Assembly (NCBI GenBank): GCA_013423325.1
Contig: BLJB01000688.1
Coordinates: 1 to 10,541, forward strand
DNA from: Usnea hakonensis
Lineage: Eukaryota > Ascomycota > Lecanoromycetes > Lecanorales > Parmeliaceae
Length of the DNA: 10,541 bases
Reading direction: 5' to 3'
Shown: piece after piece, positions 1 to 10,009 of the stretch
Position numbering within the stretch: the first letter of the stretch is position 1
Layout of the letters: every line of letters starts with the position of its first letter
The notes under the pieces: generated by a model
Databases searched by the model: none
What the model saw: the letters and a program-made list of their open reading frames with translations, nothing else
What the model was told of the DNA's origin: nothing
Made by a program: the position numbers and the translations under genes

Positions 1-926
1 TCTAGTTCCCTAGTGTTTATCGCCTTATACGCTCCCGAGACGTATCTTAGGTACTTGTTCTAGATTATCCCTAGCTATCTCCCTGGTGTCTTTATCGCTC
101 CTCGCGTACCCGCCGGGTTATACTAGATAGCCGCCGCGTATATTATCGCCGGTCGGACTATAGCCTAGTATACTATACGTACTTAGTTTAGAGTTATTCC
201 CTATATCGAGGCTACCGTTATCGATAGCGCGAGGTATTAGGACGCTATCTTAGCCTTTACCTTCTTAAGGTAGGGGCCCTACCTTAATTTTCTATCCACG
301 TGTAGGCCTAGTACCCGTATATTATCCTTTAGCTCTATAACGGTCGCTCCTAGGTCTACTACGGCTTTTATATTAAAGCGCTTTAGCCTTCTAGTAAGGT
401 AGACTAGCTCGTACTTCTTAGGGGCGAAAGTTACTCTATACGTCTTCGCCTACTTTAGGTATACCTCGTAGGCTATCTTAAGTATTACGTAGTTAGCTTC
501 CGTACTCTTCCTATACGCTAGTAGGTGGATATCGTCGACGAAGCCGCCGACTTAGAGGTTTAGCTTCAGCTTCGAGTACTCCTCGATAAGCGGTATATTG
601 AAGAATAGGAATAGTATAGGGGATACCGGGGACCCCTATAGGATCCCTATCTCCGCTAGTTCTACCTCGCTTATTTTCTATTCTAGCGTTATTGACGTTA
701 CTCTTTCTGTAAGGAAGCTCGACGTCCAGTTTACTATCTAGGGGGGGACCCCCTTGGACTTGAGGTTGTGGAGAAGCCGCTCGTAGGACACGTTGTCGAA
801 TGCCCCCGCCACGTCCAGAGAGAGCAGGCTGGCCACATACTGCTTGCCGCTACCCCATACCGTGTGTACTGCGTTGACTATTGTTTCCAGGGCTGTCTCG
901 GTGGACCGGCCTTTCCGTGCGCTTAC
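1..926 (-). pseudogene. LINE copy A: RT domain fragment of a Tad1-like ORF2, RIP-mutated
   Basis: Fragment of the ORF2 polyprotein of a non-LTR retrotransposon, which would reverse-transcribe the element RNA at the target site. On the minus strand one continuous frame runs from about 926 to 1. It reads GRSTETAL (about 885-910), the RT motif A LDVAGAFDNV (about 789-821), a motif B of the form x-GSPVSPILF (about 603-645), the catalytic motif FVDD (531-542), then the thumb with RVLGLHVD (294-317) and YNPAG. I count about 13 in-frame stops, all TAG or TAA and none TGA, at places where relatives have Trp or Gln. No frameshift is needed. The same protein can be read in the plus-strand copy at 7,080-7,990, so both belong to one family. 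Similarity to that copy stops at about 926, so A is either 5'-truncated, as LINEs often are, or interrupted there. The 3' part lies outside the window. Family assignment to Tad1-like is from motif memory. Confidence 0.9.
739..926 (-). other. Unmutated island inside copy A (RT motif A region)
   Basis: This ~190 bp piece of copy A keeps ordinary base composition with many CpA and TpG dinucleotides and an open frame of about 60 codons. It contains GRSTETAL and LDVAGAFDNV, including the motif A catalytic Asp. The first in-frame stop (TAG, minus strand, 738-740) falls just downstream, where VPP would be followed by Trp. The DNA on both sides has lost almost every CpA/TpG. It shows what the family looked like before mutation. 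Confidence 0.85.
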
Positions 927-1358
927 TATTATATTTATAAATATATTAAGACTTAAAAAGAGATATAGATAAGATTCTAAATATAATATATATAATTAAA
1001 ATTATTTTTCTATTAATAAAGTAATTAATTAATTAATTATTTTATACGCCTATACTAGCTACTTAATATAAGCTAATAAGGGTAACTATAACGCTAAACT
1101 AATAGAGCTAGGTATTAAAGAAATCTAAGGGCGAATCTCTAAATAAAAATTTTAATTAAATAGTATACTCTTTTTTTTACTATACTCTTTAGGAGCCTTA
1201 TTATATTATTATATATTTTTCTACTTTTTTATACTAACTCTTCTATTTTCTAATTTTTATATTTTTAATTATCTCTATTTCTAAAGGCGGGTATAATTAC
1301 TTCTTTATATATTCTTTTTAGATTTAATAGTCTTCTCTACTTTAAGGGGTAATCTTAA
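927..1358 (-). other. Probable 3' untranslated tail of copy B
   Basis: About 430 bp between the ORF2 stop cluster of copy B and the edge of copy A. It has no CpA/TpG and no recognisable protein in either strand. It holds a short TAAT simple repeat (1,021-1,041). It may also include the element end and any target-site duplication, which I could not find. Confidence 0.45.
1021..1041. repeat. (TAAT)n simple repeat
   Basis: About five tandem copies of a TAAT unit in the AT-rich tail of copy B. In DNA this AT-rich such runs arise easily, so little weight should be placed on it. Confidence 0.6.
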
Positions 1359-2500
1359 CTATTAGAGTTATTTATTAATTAACTCGAAGCTATTTAATTA
1401 ATTAGAGTTAATTATTTATTTTACTACTATCCGAATCTTTTTAGTTATAATTAATATTATTTAGAAATCTCTAGTACCCGCTTTTATAAGTAGTTATAGT
1501 TTATCCTCTCGTAATTTTAAATAGAAAAGAAGAATATACTTAATATTCTATTTTCTTTATTTATATCTATAATTAAAATTAATATCTAGAACCTTTATTC
1601 TATTAAGAAATATATTAAGTCTAATTTTATTACTTTTTATTTAAATAGTAACTAAGCTCTTAATTTTTTTTAATATCTTATAATAATTAAATTTATTATT
1701 ATATAAGTTCTCTATTTAAATAGGGATTCTTACTATAATAAAAATTCTTTATTAATATTTTTTCTATTTTTTAGATCTCTATTTTTAAAACTAATCTTAT
1801 ATTTTTTATTTAATAATATTAATACTCTAATATTTCTTAATATTTTTATATAAATTAATCTAGTTCTTCTTTCTTTTTATATTAATAGTTACTAGATTCT
1901 AACCTTTTTTTTTAAGGACTTTAAGAGTCTAAACCTTTTTTATTATTATAAATATAGATTCTCTTTTTCTTTTCCTACTTTTACTATTTTAGAAATATTA
2001 GATAATTCGCTTATTACCCTCTTTTATAGCGGGATAGATACCTTATAAAGCTTAATATTATAATATTAGCTTATCGAGTTAATATTTTAAAAGAACTATT
2101 AAAGCCTCCGCCTTTAAGACTAGAATAGAAATTACTTTATATATTCTAATTACCCTATAAAGATATTTATTTTATATTTTAATTAACTTTTTAAAGGGCT
2201 TTTAAAAGAATCTTTCTATTTCGCGGGGGTAATACTAAATCGGCGCTATAAATATTAATATTAGATATACTACTATACTATATATTATATAGTATCTAGT
2301 AAATATCGCTCTCTATATTAAGTCTATAAGATATTCTAAGGCTCGTTTCTATCCTACGGCTCGAGCCGTTAGCTAAGTAATATATAGTCCCTACCGAAGT
2401 TTAGTATCTACGTATAAGCCTAGTACTCTTATACTTAGGCTAGGGTCTATCTTAACCTCTTCGAAATTAATAAAGTAATATTTTATAATATTAGTATTAA
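1359..2500 (-). pseudogene. Copy B ORF2 C-terminal part: RT thumb and CxC-H-C tail
   Basis: One minus-strand frame runs through the segment without net indels: codons at 2,418, 2,103, 1,509 and 1,368 are all in phase. From the N-terminal side it shows SIRVLGLYVDTKLR followed by TARAVG (about 2,350-2,445), the LINE thumb KxQNKxLRxVTGAYK-like segment (about 2,130-2,190) and LKAEALIVLLKY with LDKLIL (about 2,060-2,120). Near the end is KYILLFYLKLREDKL with AGTRDF (about 1,470-1,545). The last part aligns by eye with the end of copy C ORF2 in the pattern CxC-x8-H-x4-C, then AGT. Here the Cys and His positions are Tyr codons (about 1,520-1,573). The frame ends in a cluster of stops, TAA, TAA and TAG (1,359-1,370). 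Internal stops are TAA/TAG only. It is a dead copy; the family differs from A/C/D. Confidence 0.85.
2356..2369. repeat. 14-bp perfect palindrome
   Basis: ACGGCTCGAGCCGT reads the same on both strands. It falls inside the copy B reading frame, where it encodes part of TARAVG, so it is probably a coincidence of coding sequence. It stands out because it is one of the most GC-rich spots in the mutated block and its Cs are mostly in CpG, CpT or CpC context. Confidence 0.7.
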
Positions 2501-3707
2501 TTAGAAGAGATATCTAGTATCTCTTTTCTTAATTATATAATATATTTAGTATAATAAAGGGCTTTTCTAAAAATAAGAAAAACTTAGATATAATTTAAAA
2601 TAAGAGTATAAAGCTATTCTTATTATTATTAAAATAATATATTATTTTTATATTATCTTTTATTAAGTTTTTAAGGGAGAGTTATTATTTTTTAATTTTT
2701 TTAAATTCTTATAATAGTTTAAATTAGAAGATCTATCTATTAAGATTTTATAAATTTAAGAGTTTTATTTATATAAGTTTAAATTATAGAAGCGAGTCTA
2801 ATTATCTAAATAATTATTTATATAATATTTAGATTTATAATATTTAAAATAGTTATTTTTAACTATATTCTTTATTTAGATAATATTACTTAGTAAAATT
2901 TATTTTACTAGACTATATATAGATTTAAAAGCTATCTTTAATAGAATAAAGATAAATACTATTCTTTTTATACTTCTAAATTAATTTTTTTATAATAAAA
3001 TCTTATTCTAATTTTTTTATATAACTCTCTATAAGTTATTTAACTTTATTATATATTTTTTAACTTTTTTAAAATTAGTAAACTTAAATTACTAATTATT
3101 TTAGAGGATTTAGAGTTAGATTATTATCTTATTATATAACTCTTTAATAAAAAGATCTTTATTATATTTTAGATAAAATAAAAATCTTTAAAAATCTAAA
3201 TAAAAGTTAATAAATTATATAGTATCTATTTTTAGCGTTATAAACTATTTTTAATAATTTTATTTATAATCTAAATCTTTAAATATAATAGTAAATTTAT
3301 TTATAATATTTTAGATAGTAAAAAAAAAGTTATTAATATTAGTCTCTTATTAAGAGTAAATTTATTTTACTATTTTTTTTTTAAGATATAAAAATATATT
3401 TTTTATATAACTCTTATTATTATCTTAATAATCTTTATTTTTAATTTAATTATTATCTTATTCTTTTAATCTTTTTAGATAGAATTAATATTATTAATAA
3501 AGAGAGAAAGATCTAGATATTTTTAAAAATATTTAATAAAGATTATAGAGAATACTTTTATATTATTTTAATTATTTTAAAATTATTTTAGTTCTAAATT
3601 AATAGATACTAGATCCTCTTATATATTTATTAATTATTATATAATAAGCCTTTACTTTATAATCTTTTTTTCTAATAATTAGGAGGTCTAAACTTCTATA
3701 TCGAAAA

Positions 3708-5309
3708 ATGGAAGGACGCTTATTTCAATCTATAATTAATAGTGGTAACGAGGTATATAAAGTACGTAAGCGACTTAGGGTAGAAGTAGAGGGAAGTATA
3801 ATAAACGATAAAGGAGGAGAAAATAAAGTAGTAATAAAAGAAACGCGTTAAAAATACGCGACCTAGACCCCTAACTAATTAATAAAGAGGGCGATTAATA
3901 GGAGGAACCTTAAAAAAAGCTAGATAAATAAAAAAGAATAAACGAGTAATATTATTATTATATTAAAAGTTATTAAAAATATATTATTTAGAGAGCTAAG
4001 TATAGCTATATAAAAGATATATAAAAAGAATTTAGAAGATATCTAGATTTTTATTAAAAAATAATAGATTAACCTTAAGATCTATATATAGAAAGAAATA
4101 TATAGATTTTAGAATTTAATAGATAATAGATTAAGTACCCTAATTTTTTAAGGTTTTTTAGGGGAATACTAGAGTAAAAAAAACCTCTTTATAAAGTTAT
4201 TAATATAAAATACGAGAATAGGGCTAATAGTATAAGCCTAGAAAAAGATTATAAAAGAATTTAAAAGAATAAAATAATTTTTAGTTAAAATAAAAAAGGA
4301 AGAGAAAAGGATATTTATAATAAAAATTATTAATAAGAACCTTATCGCGTTTTTTAAAATAATAGGATATATATTAAAAAATATTATAGTAGCGTAATAA
4401 CTAAAGAGCGGGGATATTAAATTCTAAATAATTAATATAAAGGCGAAAAAACTTTTAGAAAAAGATTTAATCTAGATTATTAAAAAGTTTAAGATTATAA
4501 AGGTAGTAAAGAGGATCTATATTATAATAGTATATAAGATAAAGATTAAGATAATAGATATAGAAAATAAGGAAGCTATAAAAAAGAAGATATAAAAAAA
4601 TAATAAAAAATTATATCTAAATCTAGATATAATAAAGGTAAAATAGATAGCGAGTATAAAAAGACTAATATTAAAAAGGGGTAAAAAAAGGTACTCGTTA
4701 TTAATTATTAATATTATTATAGAAAAAATAATCTCTAAACTAGTATTAAAAGATCTAATTAAAGCGGGGGAGATAAAAGAGATATTATATTATATATATA
4801 GAGTAATATAATATTTTAATTACTAAAAATAAGACTATATAGTAGTCTACTATAAAAATAAGACTAAATATATTAAATATAATTAGAAATATAATATTAA
4901 AGAGTATAATAAGATAGCTTTAAGGGCCTTTAAAATATATATAATATATAATAGTAAGGGCTATATAATATATTAGAAAATATATTTAAAAAAGAGATAA
5001 AAGATTAAAAAGATTATAAAAAAGCTAATATTAAGACTAATAATAATCTCTAATTTAGAAAGGGTAAAGTCTATTAAAGTATTAAAGACTATTAATAGAT
5101 TTATAATAATTTCGTCTAGAAAAAAGAGAATATAAGATATAATTAATATAAGAAATAATCGCGAAAAAAAAGATTCTAGAATATTTAAAAAAGTATTTAA
5201 AATAGAAAGATTAGAGAGATTAGAGAGATTTATAATAAAAAAGGTTAACTAAATATTACTAAAAATTCTATTTAAAATAGAAATCTATAAATTAATAGAG
5301 GTATTCTAA
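3708..5309 (+). pseudogene. Copy C ORF1, gag-like nucleic-acid-binding protein, broken
   Basis: In LINEs ORF1 coats the element RNA and helps reverse transcription. The frame opens with an ATG at 3,708 (MEGRLFQSIINSGNEVYK), which matches the start of copy D. Codons at 4,779, 4,917 and 5,280 remain in phase with that ATG, so there are no net indels over about 1.6 kb. Two degenerate zinc knuckles are visible as Tyr codons in Cys/His places: 4,788, 4,797 and 4,812 (a CYxC-x4-H-like start), and 4,938, 4,947, 4,962 and 4,983 (C-x2-C-x4-H-x6-C spacing). The first in-frame stop comes within about 50 codons and many TAA/TAG follow. The original stop cannot be told from mutated codons; candidates lie between 5,307 and 5,333. 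Length of about 530 codons is reasonable for fungal Tad-like ORF1. The zinc-knuckle reading assumes TGY-to-TAY and CAY-to-TAY mutation. Confidence 0.8.
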
Positions 5310-5344
5310 CTATTTAAAATCTAAAAGGTCTAAATATAAAATAT

Positions 5345-8300
5345 CTAAAAATAGAACTTCTAGATATTAACTTTACTATAATAGAAAGCTAGACTCTAAT
5401 AATACTATAATATAATATAAAAGGTAAACTAGAAATAATAATAGTACTATTTAATAATTTAGAAATAAAGTAGACTAATATTCTAACGATCTAGAAACCT
5501 TAGTAGAATATATATATAAAGTTATTATATAATCTTAGAATAAGCGAATTCTTTCTATTATATAAAGATAAAGTAAATATAAAGATATATCTCTATATTA
5601 ATAAAAAAATTAATATTAATATATAGAAAAAGATATTTCTATTTAAAAATATTTATATTATTATTATAAGGCTTAAAGAAAAAGATAGAATTATAAATAA
5701 AAAGGTAATTTAGATTTTTAATATATATAATTCTAATCTATTTCTAGTTACTATTAATAATCTATTAAGCCTTCTAATATTAAAAAAGGAGGTCTAGAAA
5801 TAGAGGGAATAAATAATAATAGAAAACTTTAATCTCTACTATTTAAATTAGAATAATTATAGAAGATTTAGCTATTATAAAAAAGTAAATAAACTATTAA
5901 AAATAATTATAAAAATAGATATAAAATTTATACTTTTTAAAAACTCTATAATCTAAAAAGCGAGAGATAGCGAAAACGTTATAGACCTTATCTTTATAAT
6001 ATCGGAACTAACTAAGATAATAAAATTATATAGAGTATATTTAGATCTATAGATAGATTCTAATTACTTTCTAATATATATAAAGTTTAATCTATTAATA
6101 GAAAAAGTCTCTACTATTAGAAAAAAGGTATAAAAAATAGTAAAGTTAAAAATTATTAAGATTATAATTTAAAAATTAATCTACTCTTTATTTTTTAGTT
6201 AGTTAAAAACTAGAAAAAAGATAGATAAATATTTAGAGAATATTATAATAGATTTAAAAAAGATAGTAGAGGAGATTATTTTATAGATTAAATTATTAGA
6301 TAGAGCTTAATTATTTTAGAATTATAATTATAGTAAGGCTATATAGAAGGTAAAATATCTTATAACTAAATATTAGAATAATTATAAAAATTAGAAAAAA
6401 GAGAAATAATATATAATTATAAAATATTAGAATAAAATAATTAATAAAGCTAAAATACTCGACTTTAGATAAAAAGTCTATAAAGTAGAAAAATTATAAA
6501 AGGAAATCTAGAGACTAGCTAAATAAACTAGATAAAGTAATATAAATCTAAAGCTATTATTTAAGTTTCTAGTATTTAAAGATAGAGAAGCCGATCTAAT
6601 AGAATTATTTAAAAATAAGATTATTATACTTTAAAGGACCTTCTTTCTATTATCCTTATAAATAAATCTTATTAATATTAAAGATATAGTTTATTTAAAC
6701 TTAATAGAGATAATTATAGAGTTAATAGAAAAGGAGATTAAAATAGTAATCTTTTATCTAAAATAGAATAAGACTCTAAAGATAAATAGAATACTAAATA
6801 AATTTTTAAGATTAATTATTAATAAGACTCTCTTATAGCTTACTAGACTTTTCTAAATATATATAAACCTAAATTATTATCTAAAAAAATTTAAAATCGT
6901 TAATATAATAGTCCTCTATAAACTAGATAAAGATAACTATTTAAAATTAAAATTATATTAATTAATTATTTTACTAAGTACGCTAAAAAAGGCTCTAGAG
7001 ATAATTATAATTAAAAGATTTAATAATTATATAGAGAAATATAACTTTTTTCCCCCGAAGTAGATAGATATATAAAGAGGCTAATCTACTAAAATAGTCC
7101 TAAAAATAATAATTAATATAATATATATAATATAGAGTAATAATAAATAGTATATAACTAGTCTACTCTCTTTAAATATAATAGAAGTATTTAATAATAT
7201 ATTTTATAAGTAGTTTCTTTATAATTTTAAATCTAAGAAGATCCCCCCTTAAATAATAAATTAAATATTAAGCTTTCTTATAGAAAGAGTAATATTAATA
7301 ATACTAGAATAGAAAATAAATAAGGTAAAACTAATAAAAATAGAAATTTTATAGAGATTTTTAATATCCTCTATACTATTTCTATTCTTTAATATATTAC
7401 TTATTAAGAAGTACTTAAAGCTAAGATTAAACCTCTAAATTAATAACTTTATTAATAATATCTATTTATTAATATATAGAAAGAGTATAAAAACTAATTA
7501 TATAATATTTAAGATAGTTTATAAAATATATCTAAAATAGATAAAAATATATAGAGTAATTTTTATCTTTAAGAAATATAAATTAGTCTATCTTATTAGA
7601 AGATTAAAGCGCTTTAATATAAAAGTTATAATAGATTTAAAAATAATTATTATAGAGCTAAAAAATAGTATATAAATATTAGATCTATATATAGATAAAA
7701 AATTAAAATAAGGCCTCTACCTTAAAAAGATAAAGATTAAAATAGTATTCTAATATTTTATATTATTAATAATAGCGGCCTTAATATAGGGAATAACTTT
7801 AAACTAAGTATATATAATATACTAGACTATTATTCGACTAGCGATAATATACGCGATAGCTATTTAATATAACCCGGCGAGTATATAAAAAATAATAAAG
7901 ATATTAGAAAAATAGCTAAAAATAATTTAAAATAAATATTTAAAATATATCTTAAAAGTATATAAAGTAATAAATATTAGAGAATTAAAAATAAAGATAG
8001 ATATTCCCTCTATATAGATCTTTTTAGATCTAGTAGTTCTCTATTACTAAGCCTTTAAAGGCGTATACGAGGTTATAAAAATTAGAAATATATATATCTA
8101 TAAAGTATTTCGGGAGAAGCGAGATTATAAGATAAAAATATTATTAATACTTATAATAAAAAAGTACTTATAGGCTAAAGATACTCTCTTTAGAGAAGAG
8201 TAAAAATAATATAATATAGAGAAAAAAAAAAGAAAAAAGATAAAGATAATAAGAGAAAAAGTATAGGGCTAAAATAATATAATTTAATATATTCTATAGA

Positions 8301-8788
8301 AAGGTTATTATATAGATATATCTAAAAATAAGAGAATATTAGCTTAGGGTCCTAAAAATTAGAAAATAAGGAGAATACTTTACTATAATTTTATAAAAGT
8401 CGAAAACTCCACCCTAATCTAGATACGAATAGAGAAGATCGGGCTAATATAGTTCCTCTTTTATTATAAGATTCTAGATATCTATATAGCTAGCTATAAA
8501 TACGACTAGTTAAAATAGAATATTAAATATATTCTTATCTTCTATTTAAGGCTAAAATAATTTAGACTAGTATTTTTAGAATTCGCGGGGACTAGTAATC
8601 TATAAAGAATACTAATTACTTTAAAAGAGATAAGGGTATTAACTAGATAACTAATTTAATCCGGTCTTTTAAACTAGTATTTTTTAGTAAAGGACTAGTT
8701 ATATAGAAGTAGAGTAATCTAAGGGATATTAATATTAATATAAAGAGAGTAGAGAAATATAAGCGTAAATAATATTAAGTAATAATAG
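5345..8788 (+). pseudogene. Copy C ORF2: endonuclease, reverse transcriptase and CxC-H-C tail, broken
   Basis: The enzyme polyprotein that nicks target DNA and reverse-transcribes the element RNA. It lies in a different frame from ORF1. Checkpoints at 5,402, 5,822, 5,978, 6,056, 7,448, 8,492 and 8,642 are all in phase, so over 3 kb there is no net indel. Endonuclease (EEP fold): LQYN-like start (about 5,402), a decayed IQEPW (about 5,490-5,515), IIIENFNLYYL for the family's xVxGDFNLHHP (5,813-5,845), VIDLIF (5,978) and DSNY for SDH (6,056). RT: QSTKIVL for GRSTETAL (about 7,085), LNIIEVFNNI for motif A (about 7,170), x-RFLISSILF for motif B (about 7,345), FINN for FVDD (7,448-7,459), then the thumb to about 7,990. 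Tail: SYKYD to KYILIFY (8,492-8,550), a CxC-x8-H-x4-C with Tyr in place of Cys/His. Stops TAA TAA TAG lie at 8,780-8,788. The start codon cannot be fixed because ATG has become ATA. Catalytic residues are lost. Confidence 0.88.
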
Positions 8789-8985
8789 TCGAAAATAGTA
8801 TATAGACTTAAAATAGTAGAAATAAATAGAAATATAGTAAAGTTTTTTATCCTAATAGTAGTAATACTATAAAGGTTTCCCTTATATTATTACTATAGAG
8901 CTTCCCGTAATTATCTTTTATATAGTTAGATAGATACGAGTATAAATTCCAATCTAATCCAAAACTCCTATATCTCTCTCTTAAT
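8789..8985 (+). other. Probable 3' tail of copy C
   Basis: Non-coding stretch after the ORF2 stop cluster. It holds a possible hairpin (8,855-8,896) and is slightly less decayed than its surroundings, keeping two CpA dinucleotides (8,950-8,951 and 8,960-8,961) and runs of C. LINE 3' tails usually contain the structure recognised by the RT. That role is inferred from position only, and the end point is a guess. Confidence 0.4.
8855..8896 (+). repeat. Possible hairpin in the copy C 3' tail
   Basis: ATAGTAGTAATA (8,855-8,866) pairs with TATTATTACTAT (8,885-8,896), with one G-T pair. Inside the loop AAGG (8,872-8,875) can pair with CCTT (8,880-8,883). AT-rich DNA gives such stems by chance, but the inner GC pairs and the position just after ORF2 make it a candidate RT recognition structure. 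Confidence 0.35.
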
Positions 8986-9198
8986 AGATCTAATTTAATA
9001 TAATTAGAAACTCTTTTAGATTCTCTTTAGCCTACTATATAAATTTATCTATAAATAAGATATTTTAAAGAATAGTTATATTATAATTTCTAATCTAGAA
9101 TATTAATATCTTTTTAGATACCCCTCTTAATTACTATAGATAATTAATAAGATTAGAATAATAAAGAGTATCTAAAAGTCCTAGAGTATTATATTTAT

Positions 9199-9224
9199 CT
9201 AAAGGCGTTTAGGAGGCCTTTTAG
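9199..9224. repeat. Short hairpin, CTAAAGGC / GCCTTTTAG
   Basis: CTAAAGGC (9,199-9,206) and GCCTTTTAG (9,216-9,224) form a stem with a one-base bulge and a loop of about 9 nt. It is one of the few GC-containing stems in the unassigned stretch. Function unknown. Confidence 0.4.
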
Positions 9225-10009
9225 AATTTATTATAATATATTCTATTCTTATTCTTCGATATAGAGAAATTATAAAGTTTATTTTTTAAAATATTATTAA
9301 AGTATTTATCTTTATTATTAGAAAGAGATATATTTTATAGTTCTTTATATTTATCTAATTAAATAATTAGAGGAGTTATTTAATAATTTAGTAGATATTA
9401 AAAAAGATTTTAGAAAAGGAAAAAAAAGGTAATAGAGAAATAATTTTACTTTTTTAAATTTATAATAAAAAATATAATTAATTATTAAAAGATAATTAAC
9501 TCTTTTTTAAACTAAATATTAAAAAAATAAAATTTTCTCCTTTTAATATATTAAATATAAAATTTTTATATAACTATTTATTAATCGATTTAATTAATTT
9601 AATATATTTAAATACTTTAAAAGTATATATTAAGAAAGGCGTTACTCCGCCTATAAAGTTATTATATTATTATTAAATAGATAGGATAATTATAGCTATA
9701 TCTTTTTAAGGCGATTTCTTTTATATTATTAATAATATAACTTCTTATTAAATACTCTTTTTATTTAATAATATTATATTATTTAGATATACTAGTAATA
9801 TTCTATATTATTTAGAATATATCTAATATATTATTATTAGGCCGTTAATCTATAAATATCCCCTTTTAGGTTTTTTTAGCTCGTCTAAAGCCTCGAGTAG
9901 AATAGTAATAGAATTATTAATATTATATAATTAATAGATTAATTAAATAATATTAGAACTATAACTAGATTAAGTTAATAATAGTATATAATTAGAATTT
10001 AATTAATAA

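Larger units (their letters stand above)
927..3690 (-). mobile_element. LINE copy B, second Tad1-like family, 5'-truncated and heavily RIP-mutated
   Basis: A minus-strand non-LTR retrotransposon remnant, distinct in sequence from copies A, C and D. The supported part is the RT thumb and C-terminus (1,359-2,500) with a 3' tail at 927-1,358. From 2,500 to about 3,690 the plus strand stays T-rich, as expected of the non-coding strand of a minus-strand element, and the length (about 1.2 kb) fits the remainder of an RT domain. I could not read firm RT motifs there, so that part is inferred from position. The right limit is set by the start of copy C at 3,708, where purine/pyrimidine skew flips. 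The left limit is set by the abrupt join to copy A. No endonuclease or ORF1 of this family is visible. No target-site duplication could be assigned. Confidence 0.7.
3708..8985 (+). mobile_element. LINE copy C, near full-length Tad1-like element, RIP-dead
   Basis: A plus-strand non-LTR retrotransposon of about 5.3 kb: ORF1 (gag-like), ORF2 (endonuclease, RT, terminal CxC-H-C motif) and a short 3' tail. It belongs to the same family as A (identical motif order and alignable codons through the RT thumb) and D (matching ORF1 start). Both ORFs keep frame end to end, so decay has been almost entirely by C-to-T and G-to-A change. The plus strand is purine-rich throughout, opposite to the DNA on its left. 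The left edge is taken as the ORF1 ATG because similarity to copy D begins there. The right edge is uncertain: it is placed after the last stretch that keeps CpA (8,950 and 8,960). No poly(A) tract or target-site duplication is evident. Confidence 0.85.

Noticed and set aside
768..956. A 62-codon open frame on the plus strand
   Set aside because: It lies antisense to the unmutated RT island of copy A, whose minus-strand frame carries clear RT motifs. It is open only because it mirrors GC-normal coding sequence.
3020..3095. A minus-strand segment resembling an RT finger motif (SLLxLKKLKNI)
   Set aside because: It is out of phase with the copy B frame and the resemblance is weak. Sequence this AT-rich yields many Leu/Lys/Ile-rich strings.
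8960..9470. A possible protein on the minus strand with patches such as LGLLDTL
   Set aside because: Stop codons occur in about one codon in nine, no better than chance for this composition, and no family motif could be recognised.
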